A stretch of 47,850 nucleotides of DNA from Clostridiales bacterium (GTDB taxonomy: Bacteria > Bacillota > Clostridia > Lachnospirales > Lachnospiraceae): positions 1 through 47,850 of the forward strand of contig DXXQ01000067.1 in assembly GCA_019416265.1 (NCBI GenBank). The letters run 5' to 3'. Below are positions 15,961-22,829 of this stretch, piece by piece. Numbering within the stretch: the stretch's first letter is position 1; each line of letters starts with the position of its first letter. The position numbers and the translations under genes are program-made. The notes under the pieces were generated by a model. It had not been told where the DNA came from. It did not search any database and saw only the letters and a list, made by a program, of their open reading frames with translations.

Positions 15961-17247
15961 TTACTTCTTCTTATTACGTTCCTCAAAGTCTCTTACCATG
16001 TTTGCTTTTGCCGTGATACTTCCTGGTTTTGCATTCACTGCATTTTTGTAAGATTCTTCTACCTTCTTCGCTCTTGTTTCTGCTTCTTTATTGCTGCTTC
16101 CTTTTTCAACCTTGTTGATATTTTTCACATTCTGATGAGCCTGATTTGTGATTTTCTGAGGTGGAAGTCCCGCTTTTTCACGTTTCTTTTCCATCTTCTT
16201 CATATTCTCATTGATCAGGTCGTCAATTTTGATCTTATCCATATGACGGTTGATGATTACCTGCTGAATGCTTCGAACCACTGCACTGGCGATCCAGTAA
16301 ATACCAAGACCTACCGGGAATGTGAAACAGAAGATTGCAGACATGATCGGCATAACCATGTTCATAGTCTTCATGGAGTTCATCATTGCGTTCTGCTCGC
16401 CGCCCTGGGGTTCTGCCTGAGGCATAAGCTTCAGGTTGAGCACCTGTGTCAGCCATGCAAGGAACGGAATCAGCACTGCTACGACTGCAAGAATAATTGC
16501 TCCGCCTGCAAAAGCAGCTTTAATGTAGTTCCATGGCATATCTGCAATGTTAAGTCCAAAGAAATTCTGCAGATGAGAAATTTCTCCTGCCGTATTGTTC
16601 AGAACATCTGAAAATCCGGAGAACTGATCCATTGCTGCAAGATCCTTCCACTGAGAAGGGGATAATGCGTATAAAAAGTCGATTACAGAGTTGCTTGTAG
16701 CCTGATCTCCTTCAAGAAACAGACGTACACGGGTCATTTTATTGGCATCAATAAAATTCTGAAGAATACTGGTGTAGCCTTCTACACCAACGATGTTGGT
16801 AACTGCTGCAGAAAAAATATCACGAACACTGCCTACGTATGCCGGAATGTTCTGGATCACCTGCCACAATGCCATCAAAATAGGAAACTGAATTGCAAGC
16901 TGCACACAGCTTCCTGTGGGAGAAACACCGTATTTCTGGTAAACAGCCTGTGTTTCTTCCTGCATTTTCTGCATGGAAACCTGGTCTTTTTTACCCTGAT
17001 ACTTTTTCTGAATTTTCTGAAGCTCCGGCTGCATAATTGAACTCAGCTTGGAGAATTTCTGCTGTTTGATCTGCAGCGGTGTCATAAGAGCGTAGATAAT
17101 GATACTGAAGATAATGATACATAAGCCCAGGTTGTGGATGCCGATCGCATCGAGAATCCGGTAGATACCATCCATGATCCAGCCCATTACTGAAGCGATC
17201 TGTCCAATGATCGGAGTTCCGCTCTTTGTTGCTAAAATCATTTCCAA
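15961..17247 (-). CDS. yidC: Membrane protein insertase YidC (OxaA/SpoIIIJ family)
   Basis: A 428-residue integral membrane insertase that places and folds membrane proteins with or without Sec. Hydrophobic helices are visible near residues 30-55, 110-130, 255-280 and 300-330. A cytoplasmic coiled region follows the first helix (QKIQKKYQGKKDQVSMQKM). An unusually long external loop of about 110 residues (roughly 140-250) separates the second and third helices. A basic C-terminal tail ends in RNKKK. No lipobox, unlike Bacillus SpoIIIJ. The start is either TTG 17247 (AGGAGG 8 bp upstream) or ATG 17241 (14 bp); spacing favours TTG. Confidence 0.93.
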   Translation of the reverse strand: MEMILATKSGTPIIGQIASVMGWIMDGIYRILDAIGIHNLGLCIIIFSIIIYALMTPLQIKQQKFSKLSSIMQPELQKIQKKYQGKKDQVSMQKMQEETQAVYQKYGVSPTGSCVQLAIQFPILMALWQVIQNIPAYVGSVRDIFSAAVTNIVGVEGYTSILQNFIDANKMTRVRLFLEGDQATSNSVIDFLYALSPSQWKDLAAMDQFSGFSDVLNNTAGEISHLQNFFGLNIADMPWNYIKAAFAGGAIILAVVAVLIPFLAWLTQVLNLKLMPQAEPQGGEQNAMMNSMKTMNMVMPIMSAIFCFTFPVGLGIYWIASAVVRSIQQVIINRHMDKIKIDDLINENMKKMEKKREKAGLPPQKITNQAHQNVKNINKVEKGSSNKEAETRAKKVEESYKNAVNAKPGSITAKANMVRDFEERNKKK

Positions 17248-17324
17248 ATCTCTTTCCTCCTAGAATCTTAAATGACAGGAGGGTTCCTTATTTCGTTAAG
17301 TTTCAGGAATTTCATCCTGTCTTT

Positions 17325-17537
17325 TTATGGTACGGGGTCATAGCCTCCATGGGAAAAGGGATTACACCTGAGTATCCTCCACGCAGCCAGAAGGCTGCCC
17401 TTGATCGCACCATATTTTTCAATTGCTTCTAAACCATATTGAGAACATGTGGGAATATAAGGACATTTCGTTCTCTTCATCGGCGATATATATATTTGAT
17501 AGAGTCTGATCATCTTAATCAGAAATTTTTTCATCAT
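17325..17537 (-). CDS. yidD: Membrane protein insertion efficiency factor YidD
   Basis: A ~70-residue protein with the family core YQIYISPMKRTKCPYIPTCS, then YGLEAIEKYG, AWRILRCNPF and a GGYDPVP end. It is membrane-associated through an amphipathic N-terminus and assists YidC. Its start (ATG 17537, possibly the next ATG) lies inside the end of rnpA, overlapping by about 23 bp, so translation is probably coupled. Confidence 0.93.
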   Translation of the reverse strand: MMKKFLIKMIRLYQIYISPMKRTKCPYIPTCSQYGLEAIEKYGAIKGSLLAAWRILRCNPFSHGGYDPVP

Positions 17538-17877
17538 CGTTTCCACCTATGATGTGATGCATACTGGCAAGGTGAAGCAGGGCGCTCTCTATTTCCTGAA
17601 AACTCCTGTCCTTCGCTGCCGGCCGTGCAACAACTACAATATCTAAATTGTTTCCAAATTTCATCTCATTTAACCGATAACCTTCTCTGATCAATCTGGT
17701 GACTCTGTGGCGCACCACACTATTCCCTACTTTTTTACTTACAGATATTCCCAGACGATTCTTCGTGTACGAATTCTTCCGTACATACATCACCAGATAC
17801 CGATTTCCTTTTGATGTTCCATTCCTGTATACGTTTTGAAAGTCGTGATTTTTCTTTAAGGACTCTGATTTATGCAT
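17515..17877 (-). CDS. rnpA: Ribonuclease P protein component
   Basis: A 120-residue basic protein that assists the RNase P RNA in 5' maturation of tRNA. The family motif region RNRLGISVSKKVGNSVVRHRVTR is visible (shown here with its conserved Arg/Lys residues between about 40 and 62). The order rpmH-rnpA-yidD-yidC-jag is the standard one. AGGATTC with AGGAG-like purines precedes the start. Confidence 0.95.
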   Translation of the reverse strand: MHKSESLKKNHDFQNVYRNGTSKGNRYLVMYVRKNSYTKNRLGISVSKKVGNSVVRHRVTRLIREGYRLNEMKFGNNLDIVVVARPAAKDRSFQEIESALLHLASMHHIIGGNDDEKISD

Positions 17878-17916
17878 AGAATCCTCCTTTTCTTACATAG
17901 AAGAAAATTTTTTCAT

Positions 17917-17947
17917 ATAGAAGAAAAGACCACATAACTGCGGTCTT
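17917..17947 (-). terminator. Weak terminator-like hairpin between rpmH and rnpA
   Basis: On the minus strand AAGACC, a 10-nt loop, GGTCTT and then TTCTTCT. The stem is only 6 bp. It could reduce read-through from the highly expressed rpmH into rnpA. Confidence 0.45.
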
Positions 17948-17951
17948 AATC

Positions 17952-18086
17952 TTAGGCTGATAACTGCTTTCTTCCTTTTAATCTTCTTGCAGCTAATACT
18001 TTACGTCCGCCAGCTGTGCTCATACGAGCTCTGAAGCCGTGAACTTTCGCTCTTGATCTTTTTTTCGGCTGAAATGTCATTTTCAT
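17952..18086 (-). CDS. rpmH: 50S ribosomal protein L34
   Basis: A 44-residue, very basic protein read directly from the minus strand: it begins MKMTFQPKKRSRAKVHGFR and ends GRKQLSA. This is the full L34 pattern, including the RMSTAGGRKVLAARRLKGRK core. GGAGGTG lies 8 bp upstream. It is the first gene of the minus-strand operon leaving oriC. Confidence 0.98.
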   Translation of the reverse strand: MKMTFQPKKRSRAKVHGFRARMSTAGGRKVLAARRLKGRKQLSA

Positions 18087-18149
18087 AGGTAAAGCACCTC
18101 CTTCATCTATTTTACATGTTAAAAATTACCTGGTTAGAACATCATTTCA

Positions 18150-18178
18150 ATTATATTCATAAACCCCAGATTCGTCAA
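18150..18178 (-). promoter_or_regulatory. rpmH promoter
   Basis: On the minus strand TTGACG (18178-18173), a 17-bp spacer and a perfect TATAAT (18155-18150), 64 bp upstream of rpmH. Confidence 0.85.
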
Positions 18179-18186
18179 GTAAAAAT

Positions 18187-18533
18187 TTGTGGAAATGTTT
18201 TCCCGTTTTAAGGTGGATTGTGGACAGTTCTGATGGTTTACGTAAGATTATCCACAATTTGTGGATAACTTGTGGATAACTTGTGGAATATCTGCAAATA
18301 TATCCACCTTTTATCCCCCTTTTTTACACATAAATATCAAAAAAACCTATAATTCCACCATTTTCGACAGTGCATAAACTTATACACATATTTTTCCCGG
18401 AATCTGGTGCATAATTCTGTTTTATGGTAACCAAAAAGGTACTATCCACCGTTATCCACACTAATCCACATAGAAAATGTTGATAACTTTTTCAAAAAAA
18501 AATTTTTCTGTGTCGAATAGTTCTAAATTTCCA
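18187..18533. other. oriC: Replication origin region (rpmH-dnaA): DnaA-box cluster
   Basis: Perfect DnaA boxes TTATCCACA lie at 18248-18256 and 18452-18460 (plus), and at 18260-18268 and 18271-18279 as TGTGGATAA (minus). Near matches are TGTGGAATA at 18282, TTATACACA at 18380 and TAATCCACA at 18462. Between and after them are AT-rich stretches (18480-18570) suited to unwinding. The region sits at the divergence of gene orientation between rpmH and dnaA, the classical origin position. Confidence 0.85.
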
Positions 18534-18562
18534 TTGATAAAAAAGATTATTTATTATAATAT
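18534..18562 (+). promoter_or_regulatory. Probable dnaA promoter
   Basis: TTGATA (18534-18539) is followed at 17 bp by TAATAT (18557), with an overlapping TATAAT at 18555 (15-bp spacing). It lies directly beside the last DnaA boxes, which would allow DnaA autoregulation. Confidence 0.5.
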
Positions 18563-18603
18563 ATAAAAGGATATTTATGTCTTTTTGAAGAATACGTGCT
18601 TAT

Positions 18604-18648
18604 TGCATCCGGAAAATGACCTTGCCGGTCTTTTTCCGATGCATTTTT
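18604..18648 (+). terminator. Terminator-like hairpin in the dnaA leader
   Basis: TGCATCCGGAAAATGACC pairs with GGTCTTTTTCCGATGCA over about 17 bp with one bulged C and one T-T mismatch. The loop is TTGCC and TTTTTAC follows. It lies between the probable dnaA promoter and the dnaA start codon (18689), so it could attenuate dnaA transcription. Confidence 0.7.
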
Positions 18649-18688
18649 ACTTATTAAATTGAAGTTAAATGAACCAGGAGAACCTAAA

Positions 18689-20044
18689 ATGAACAAAGTT
18701 GTGGAAAAATGGGACGAAATTTTACAGATCGTCAAAACAGAACATGATTTATCTGAGGTTTCTTTTACTACCTGGCTGCAGCCTCTGAAAGTATATGAGG
18801 TAAAAGGAAACGTGGTCACGATCATTGTTCCCTCCGAACAGGTAGGATTGAACTATATCAGTAAAAAATACAAGCTTCCTCTGCAGGTCACCATCAGCGA
18901 AGTAACCGGAATGGATTCCTGCGAGGTAGTTTTCATCCTTCCTGAGGATGTGCCGAAGAAGGAAATCCCTGCATCTAAAGGGCTTTCCCAGGATGCCCGC
19001 TGCGAAGAGGCCCACCTGAATCCCAAATACACCTTCGACACTTTTATTGTAGGAAGCAACAATAAATTTGCCCAGGCTGCTGCCCTTGCAGTTGCCGAAT
19101 CTCCGGGAGATGCCTACAATCCGCTGTTTATCTACGGCGGAGCCGGTCTGGGAAAAACGCACTTAATGCATTCCATCGCTCACTTCATCATCGATCATGA
19201 TAAAGACAGTCGGGTGCTTTACGTGACAAGTGAAGAATTTACCAATGAGCTGATTGAAGCCATCCGAAACGGAAATAATACAGCAATGACAAAATTCCGT
19301 GAAAAATACAGAAATATTGACGTTCTTCTGGTCGATGATATCCAGTTTGTTATAGGAAAGGAATCTACACAGGAGGAATTTTTCCATACGTTCAACAGTC
19401 TTCACAGCGCCAAAAAGCAGATTATCATTTCTTCTGATAAACCGCCCAAGGATATGGAGATTCTGGAAGAACGTTTCCGTTCCAGGTTCGAGTGGGGTCT
19501 TATTGCAGACATCACCCTTCCGGATTATGAGACAAGAATGGCGATCCTTCATAAAAAAGAGGAGATGGACGGCTACAATATCAGCGAGGATGTTATTAAA
19601 TATATTGCAAATAACATAAAATCAAATATCCGTGAACTGGAAGGCGCCTTTAATAAGGTTATGGCTTTTGCCAAACTGGAACAGAAGGAAGTAACTCTTG
19701 AGCTTGCAGAGCAGGCTTTGAAGGATATCATTTCTCCTGACGAAAAGAAGGTGATCACACCGGAATATGTGATTTCCATGGTTGCAGAACATTTTGACGT
19801 AAGCGTTTCCGACCTTCTGGGCAATAAACGAAATGCAAAAATCGTAGTTCCACGACAGGTTGCCATGTATCTTTGCAGGGAAATCATCTCAACTCCGTTG
19901 AAATCCATCGGAAAAAGTCTGGGAAACCGCGACCATACCACCATTATGCACGGTATTGAAAAGATTGAAAAAGAAATCTCCAGCGACGAAAACCTGAAAA
20001 ATACCATTGAAACCTTAAAGAAAAAGATTAATCCACAGGGTTAA
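18689..20044 (+). CDS. dnaA: Chromosomal replication initiator DnaA
   Basis: A 451-residue AAA+ initiator that binds DnaA boxes and opens oriC. The start at 18689 is set by AGGAGA 7 bp upstream and by the conserved opening MNKVVEKWDEI; an upstream TTG is unsupported. Domain I (1-80) includes SFTTWLQPL. The short domain II linker follows. Domain III has Walker A GGAGLGKTH, Walker B VLLVDDIQF and sensor/arginine-finger region ERFRSRFEWG. Domain IV carries the box-binding signature GNRDHTTIMHGIEKI. DnaA boxes lie both upstream and downstream of the gene. Confidence 0.98.
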   Translation: MNKVVEKWDEILQIVKTEHDLSEVSFTTWLQPLKVYEVKGNVVTIIVPSEQVGLNYISKKYKLPLQVTISEVTGMDSCEVVFILPEDVPKKEIPASKGLSQDARCEEAHLNPKYTFDTFIVGSNNKFAQAAALAVAESPGDAYNPLFIYGGAGLGKTHLMHSIAHFIIDHDKDSRVLYVTSEEFTNELIEAIRNGNNTAMTKFREKYRNIDVLLVDDIQFVIGKESTQEEFFHTFNSLHSAKKQIIISSDKPPKDMEILEERFRSRFEWGLIADITLPDYETRMAILHKKEEMDGYNISEDVIKYIANNIKSNIRELEGAFNKVMAFAKLEQKEVTLELAEQALKDIISPDEKKVITPEYVISMVAEHFDVSVSDLLGNKRNAKIVVPRQVAMYLCREIISTPLKSIGKSLGNRDHTTIMHGIEKIEKEISSDENLKNTIETLKKKINPQG

Positions 20045-20063
20045 ACTTCCTAATAAAGGTCTA

Positions 20064-20209
20064 TGTGGATAAGTTTCCGTGAACGGGGTGTACAAAGTGT
20101 TGATAGAATGTGTATAAATGTGTATAACTTTTGGGGATAAAAAATGCCTTTCAGTTGTACACAGGTTATTCACATACTTTAACCACAGCTTTACACGAAG
20201 TTATCCATA
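20064..20209. other. Second DnaA-box cluster (dnaA-dnaN spacer)
   Basis: TGTGGATAA at 20064-20072, TGTGTATAA at 20109 and 20119, TTATTCACA at 20166 and TTATCCATA at 20201. The 300-bp spacer from 20045 to 20344 has no gene. Its right part is C-rich then AT-rich (TTCTTAAATATATTTTATAAAC near 20290), a possible unwinding site or dnaN promoter. Firmicute origins are often bipartite around dnaA, which this fits. Confidence 0.7.
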
Positions 20210-20344
20210 CCCGAACCCCTTGTATTTACTGCCCCCAACGGAGTTTTTCACATATTCACACCCCCTACGGCGGTTACGGCGGATTTTTTCTTAAATATAT
20301 TTTATAAACAAACCACTTTATCCAGAAAGGGAGTTATACACATC

Positions 20345-21460
20345 ATGAAAATCATATGTAATAAAAACAGCCTACTCAAAAGTGTAAGCATATCTCTGAA
20401 AGCTGTACCATCAAAAACAACCATGCCTATTCTTGGATGTATCTTAATCGATGCAACAGCAAACCAGATTAAATTTACTACCAATGATATGGAACTGGGA
20501 ATTGAAACGATTGTAGAAGGTACCATTGCCGAAAGAGGAGTGGTAGCTCTGGATGCTAAAATTTTTTATGAAATCATCAGACGTCTTCCTGACAATGACG
20601 TTACCATTAAAACAGATGATAAATTTACTGCCACCATTACCTGTGAAAAAGCAAAGTTTAATATTCCCGGAAGATCAGGAGAGGATTTCGCATATCTCCC
20701 GATCATTGAAAGAGATGAATCTCTGACCATCTCACAATATACCTTAAAGGAGATGATTCGTCAGACAATTTTCTCAATTGCAGTTAACGAAAATAACCGC
20801 CTGATGACTGGTGAACTGTTTGAAATTAAAGATAACTGTCTGAAAATAGTTTCTCTTGACGGACACAGAATCGCTATCCGGAGAATGGAACTGAAAAACA
20901 GCTACTCTGACCGTAAGGTTGTAGTTCCCGGAAAAACTTTAAATGAGATCAGCAAGATTCTCTCCGGAGAGGTGGACGATCAGGTCAGCATTTTCTTTAC
21001 CAAAAACCACATTCTCTTTGAATTTGATCAGACAATGGTAGTTTCCAGACTGATCGAGGGAGAATATTTCAGAATTGACCAGATGCTTTCCAGCGATTAT
21101 GAGACAAAACTTACCATTAATAAAAAAGAATTCCTTGACTGTATCGACAGAGCGACACTTCTCGTAAGAGAGGGAGATAAGAAACCGATCATTATCAGTA
21201 TCACAGACAACTCCATGGAATTAAAAATCGATTCCGCAATGGGTTCCATGAATGAGGATATTGATATTGAAAAAGAGGGAAAAGATATTCTGATCGGATT
21301 TAATCCTAAATTTTTGATCGATGCCTTAAAGGTCATCGACGATGAGACGATCAATATCTACCTTGTGAACCCGAAAGCTCCGTGCTTTATCAGGGACGAT
21401 GAGGAGAACTACACATATTTGATCCTTCCGGTCAATATCAACCAGAATCAGGCAAGATAA
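20345..21460 (+). CDS. dnaN: DNA polymerase III beta subunit (sliding clamp)
   Basis: A 371-residue clamp protein that dimerises around DNA and tethers the polymerase. All three clamp domains are present; characteristic segments are SKTTMPILGCILIDA, FAYLPII and LDGHRIAIRRMEL, and the C-terminus ends ...TYLILPVNINQNQAR, close to the family's polymerase-binding groove end. GGGAG precedes the start. It follows dnaA with a 300-bp box-containing spacer. Confidence 0.98.
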   Translation: MKIICNKNSLLKSVSISLKAVPSKTTMPILGCILIDATANQIKFTTNDMELGIETIVEGTIAERGVVALDAKIFYEIIRRLPDNDVTIKTDDKFTATITCEKAKFNIPGRSGEDFAYLPIIERDESLTISQYTLKEMIRQTIFSIAVNENNRLMTGELFEIKDNCLKIVSLDGHRIAIRRMELKNSYSDRKVVVPGKTLNEISKILSGEVDDQVSIFFTKNHILFEFDQTMVVSRLIEGEYFRIDQMLSSDYETKLTINKKEFLDCIDRATLLVREGDKKPIIISITDNSMELKIDSAMGSMNEDIDIEKEGKDILIGFNPKFLIDALKVIDDETINIYLVNPKAPCFIRDDEENYTYLILPVNINQNQAR

Positions 21461-21473
21461 GGGGTGTATAATT

Positions 21474-21683
21474 ATGCAGGAAATTTGTATAAGAGATGAG
21501 TTCATTAAACTGGGACAGGCGCTGAAGCTTGCAGGTGTTGTAGAGGATGGAGTAGAGGCGAAATACGTGATCGCAGACGGACTTGTAAAGGTCAACGGGG
21601 AAGTGGATGTCCGCCGTGGACGGAAAGTTTATGAGGGCGATGTGATTTCTTATGATGGTAATGAAATTAAAGTGACCAGGTGA
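21474..21683 (+). CDS. rlbA: S4-domain protein RlbA (YaaA-like)
   Basis: A 69-residue S4-like RNA-binding protein. Visible S4 features are FIKLGQALKLAGVVEDG, IADGLVKVNGEV and RRGRKVYEGDVI. It is encoded between dnaN and recF with short spacers, the normal place of yaaA in Firmicutes. It is thought to act in large ribosomal subunit biogenesis. Confidence 0.92.
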   Translation: MQEICIRDEFIKLGQALKLAGVVEDGVEAKYVIADGLVKVNGEVDVRRGRKVYEGDVISYDGNEIKVTR

Positions 21684-21687
21684 GCGA

Positions 21688-22779
21688 ATGTATATTGAAT
21701 CCGTTCAATTAAAAAATTTCAGAAATTACGATTCCCTGGAGCTTACCCTGGATAAGGGAACCAATATTTTTTACGGGGATAATGCTCAGGGAAAAACAAA
21801 TATTCTGGAATCCGTTTATCTGTGCGGCACTACGAAATCTCACAAGGGAAGCAAGGACAGGGAAATGATCCGCTTCAATGAAGAGGAATCCCATATCCGT
21901 ATGATTGTGAACAAGGACGGGGCGCCGTATAAGATAGATATGCATCTGAAAAAAAATAAAGCAAAGGGCGCAGCGATCAATGGTCTTCCTATCCGGAAGG
22001 CCAGTGAGCTTTTTGGCGTAGTAAATATGGTTTTTTTCTCTCCGGAGGACCTGAATATCATAAAGGACGGGCCGGGGGAAAGAAGAAGGTTCCTGGATCT
22101 GGAGCTCTGCCAGCTTGATAAAATATATCTTACAGATCTGGCAAACTATAACCATGCCATAAATCAGAGAAATAAGCTTCTCAAGGACTTATACGTGAAT
22201 CCGGGGCTTAAGGACACTCTCGACATATGGGATATGCAGATTGTCAATTACGGAAATCGGATTATAGAGAAGCGCAGGGAATTTATAAAGGAATTAAATG
22301 AGATCATTCACGGGATTCACAGCAATCTCACAGGCGGGTCGGAGGAGCTGGAGATTCTTTATGAACCAAGCGTCTGCGAGGAGAATTTCGAGAAGGAGCT
22401 TATCAGAAACAGGGATCGGGATATGCGTATGAAGCTTACCTCCACAGGCCCCCACAGGGACGATCTCTGTGTGAAGGCAAACGGAATCGATATCCGCAGA
22501 TTCGGTTCTCAGGGGCAGCAGCGAACAGCGGCTCTTTCCCTGAAGCTTTCTGAAATTTATATTGTGAAGCGCAGGATCAAAGATACGCCGATCCTTCTTC
22601 TCGACGATGTTCTGTCTGAGCTTGACAGCAGCAGACAGACATATCTGCTGGAAAGTATTCATGATATCCAGACAATGATAACCTGTACGGGACTGGATGA
22701 TTTTATCAGCCACCGTTTTGAGATAAATAAGGTGTTTCATGTTGTGAAGGGACAGGTTTATGAACCCTGGCAGAAGTAG
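21688..22779 (+). CDS. recF: DNA replication/repair protein RecF
   Basis: A 363-residue SMC-like ATPase that loads RecA at single-strand gaps through RecFOR. The N-terminal strand MYIESVQLKNFRNY is typical. Walker A is G30-DNAQGKTN38, the signature is GSQGQQRTAALSLKLSE and Walker B is PILLLDDVLSELD. The gene starts 4 bp after the rlbA stop. Full length. In most Firmicutes gyrB would follow directly; here it does not. Confidence 0.97.
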   Translation: MYIESVQLKNFRNYDSLELTLDKGTNIFYGDNAQGKTNILESVYLCGTTKSHKGSKDREMIRFNEEESHIRMIVNKDGAPYKIDMHLKKNKAKGAAINGLPIRKASELFGVVNMVFFSPEDLNIIKDGPGERRRFLDLELCQLDKIYLTDLANYNHAINQRNKLLKDLYVNPGLKDTLDIWDMQIVNYGNRIIEKRREFIKELNEIIHGIHSNLTGGSEELEILYEPSVCEENFEKELIRNRDRDMRMKLTSTGPHRDDLCVKANGIDIRRFGSQGQQRTAALSLKLSEIYIVKRRIKDTPILLLDDVLSELDSSRQTYLLESIHDIQTMITCTGLDDFISHRFEINKVFHVVKGQVYEPWQK

Positions 22780-22782
22780 TTT

Positions 22783-22810
22783 TTGACAAAGCGTAATTGC
22801 TTATGATAAA
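22783..22810 (+). promoter_or_regulatory. Promoter downstream of recF
   Basis: A perfect TTGACA (22783-22788), a 16-bp spacer and GATAAA (22805-22810). The predicted start of transcription, about 22817, is only some 13 bp before the first ATG of the next gene. Confidence 0.55.
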
Positions 22811-22829
22811 CTGGGCTTAAGACTGTGTA

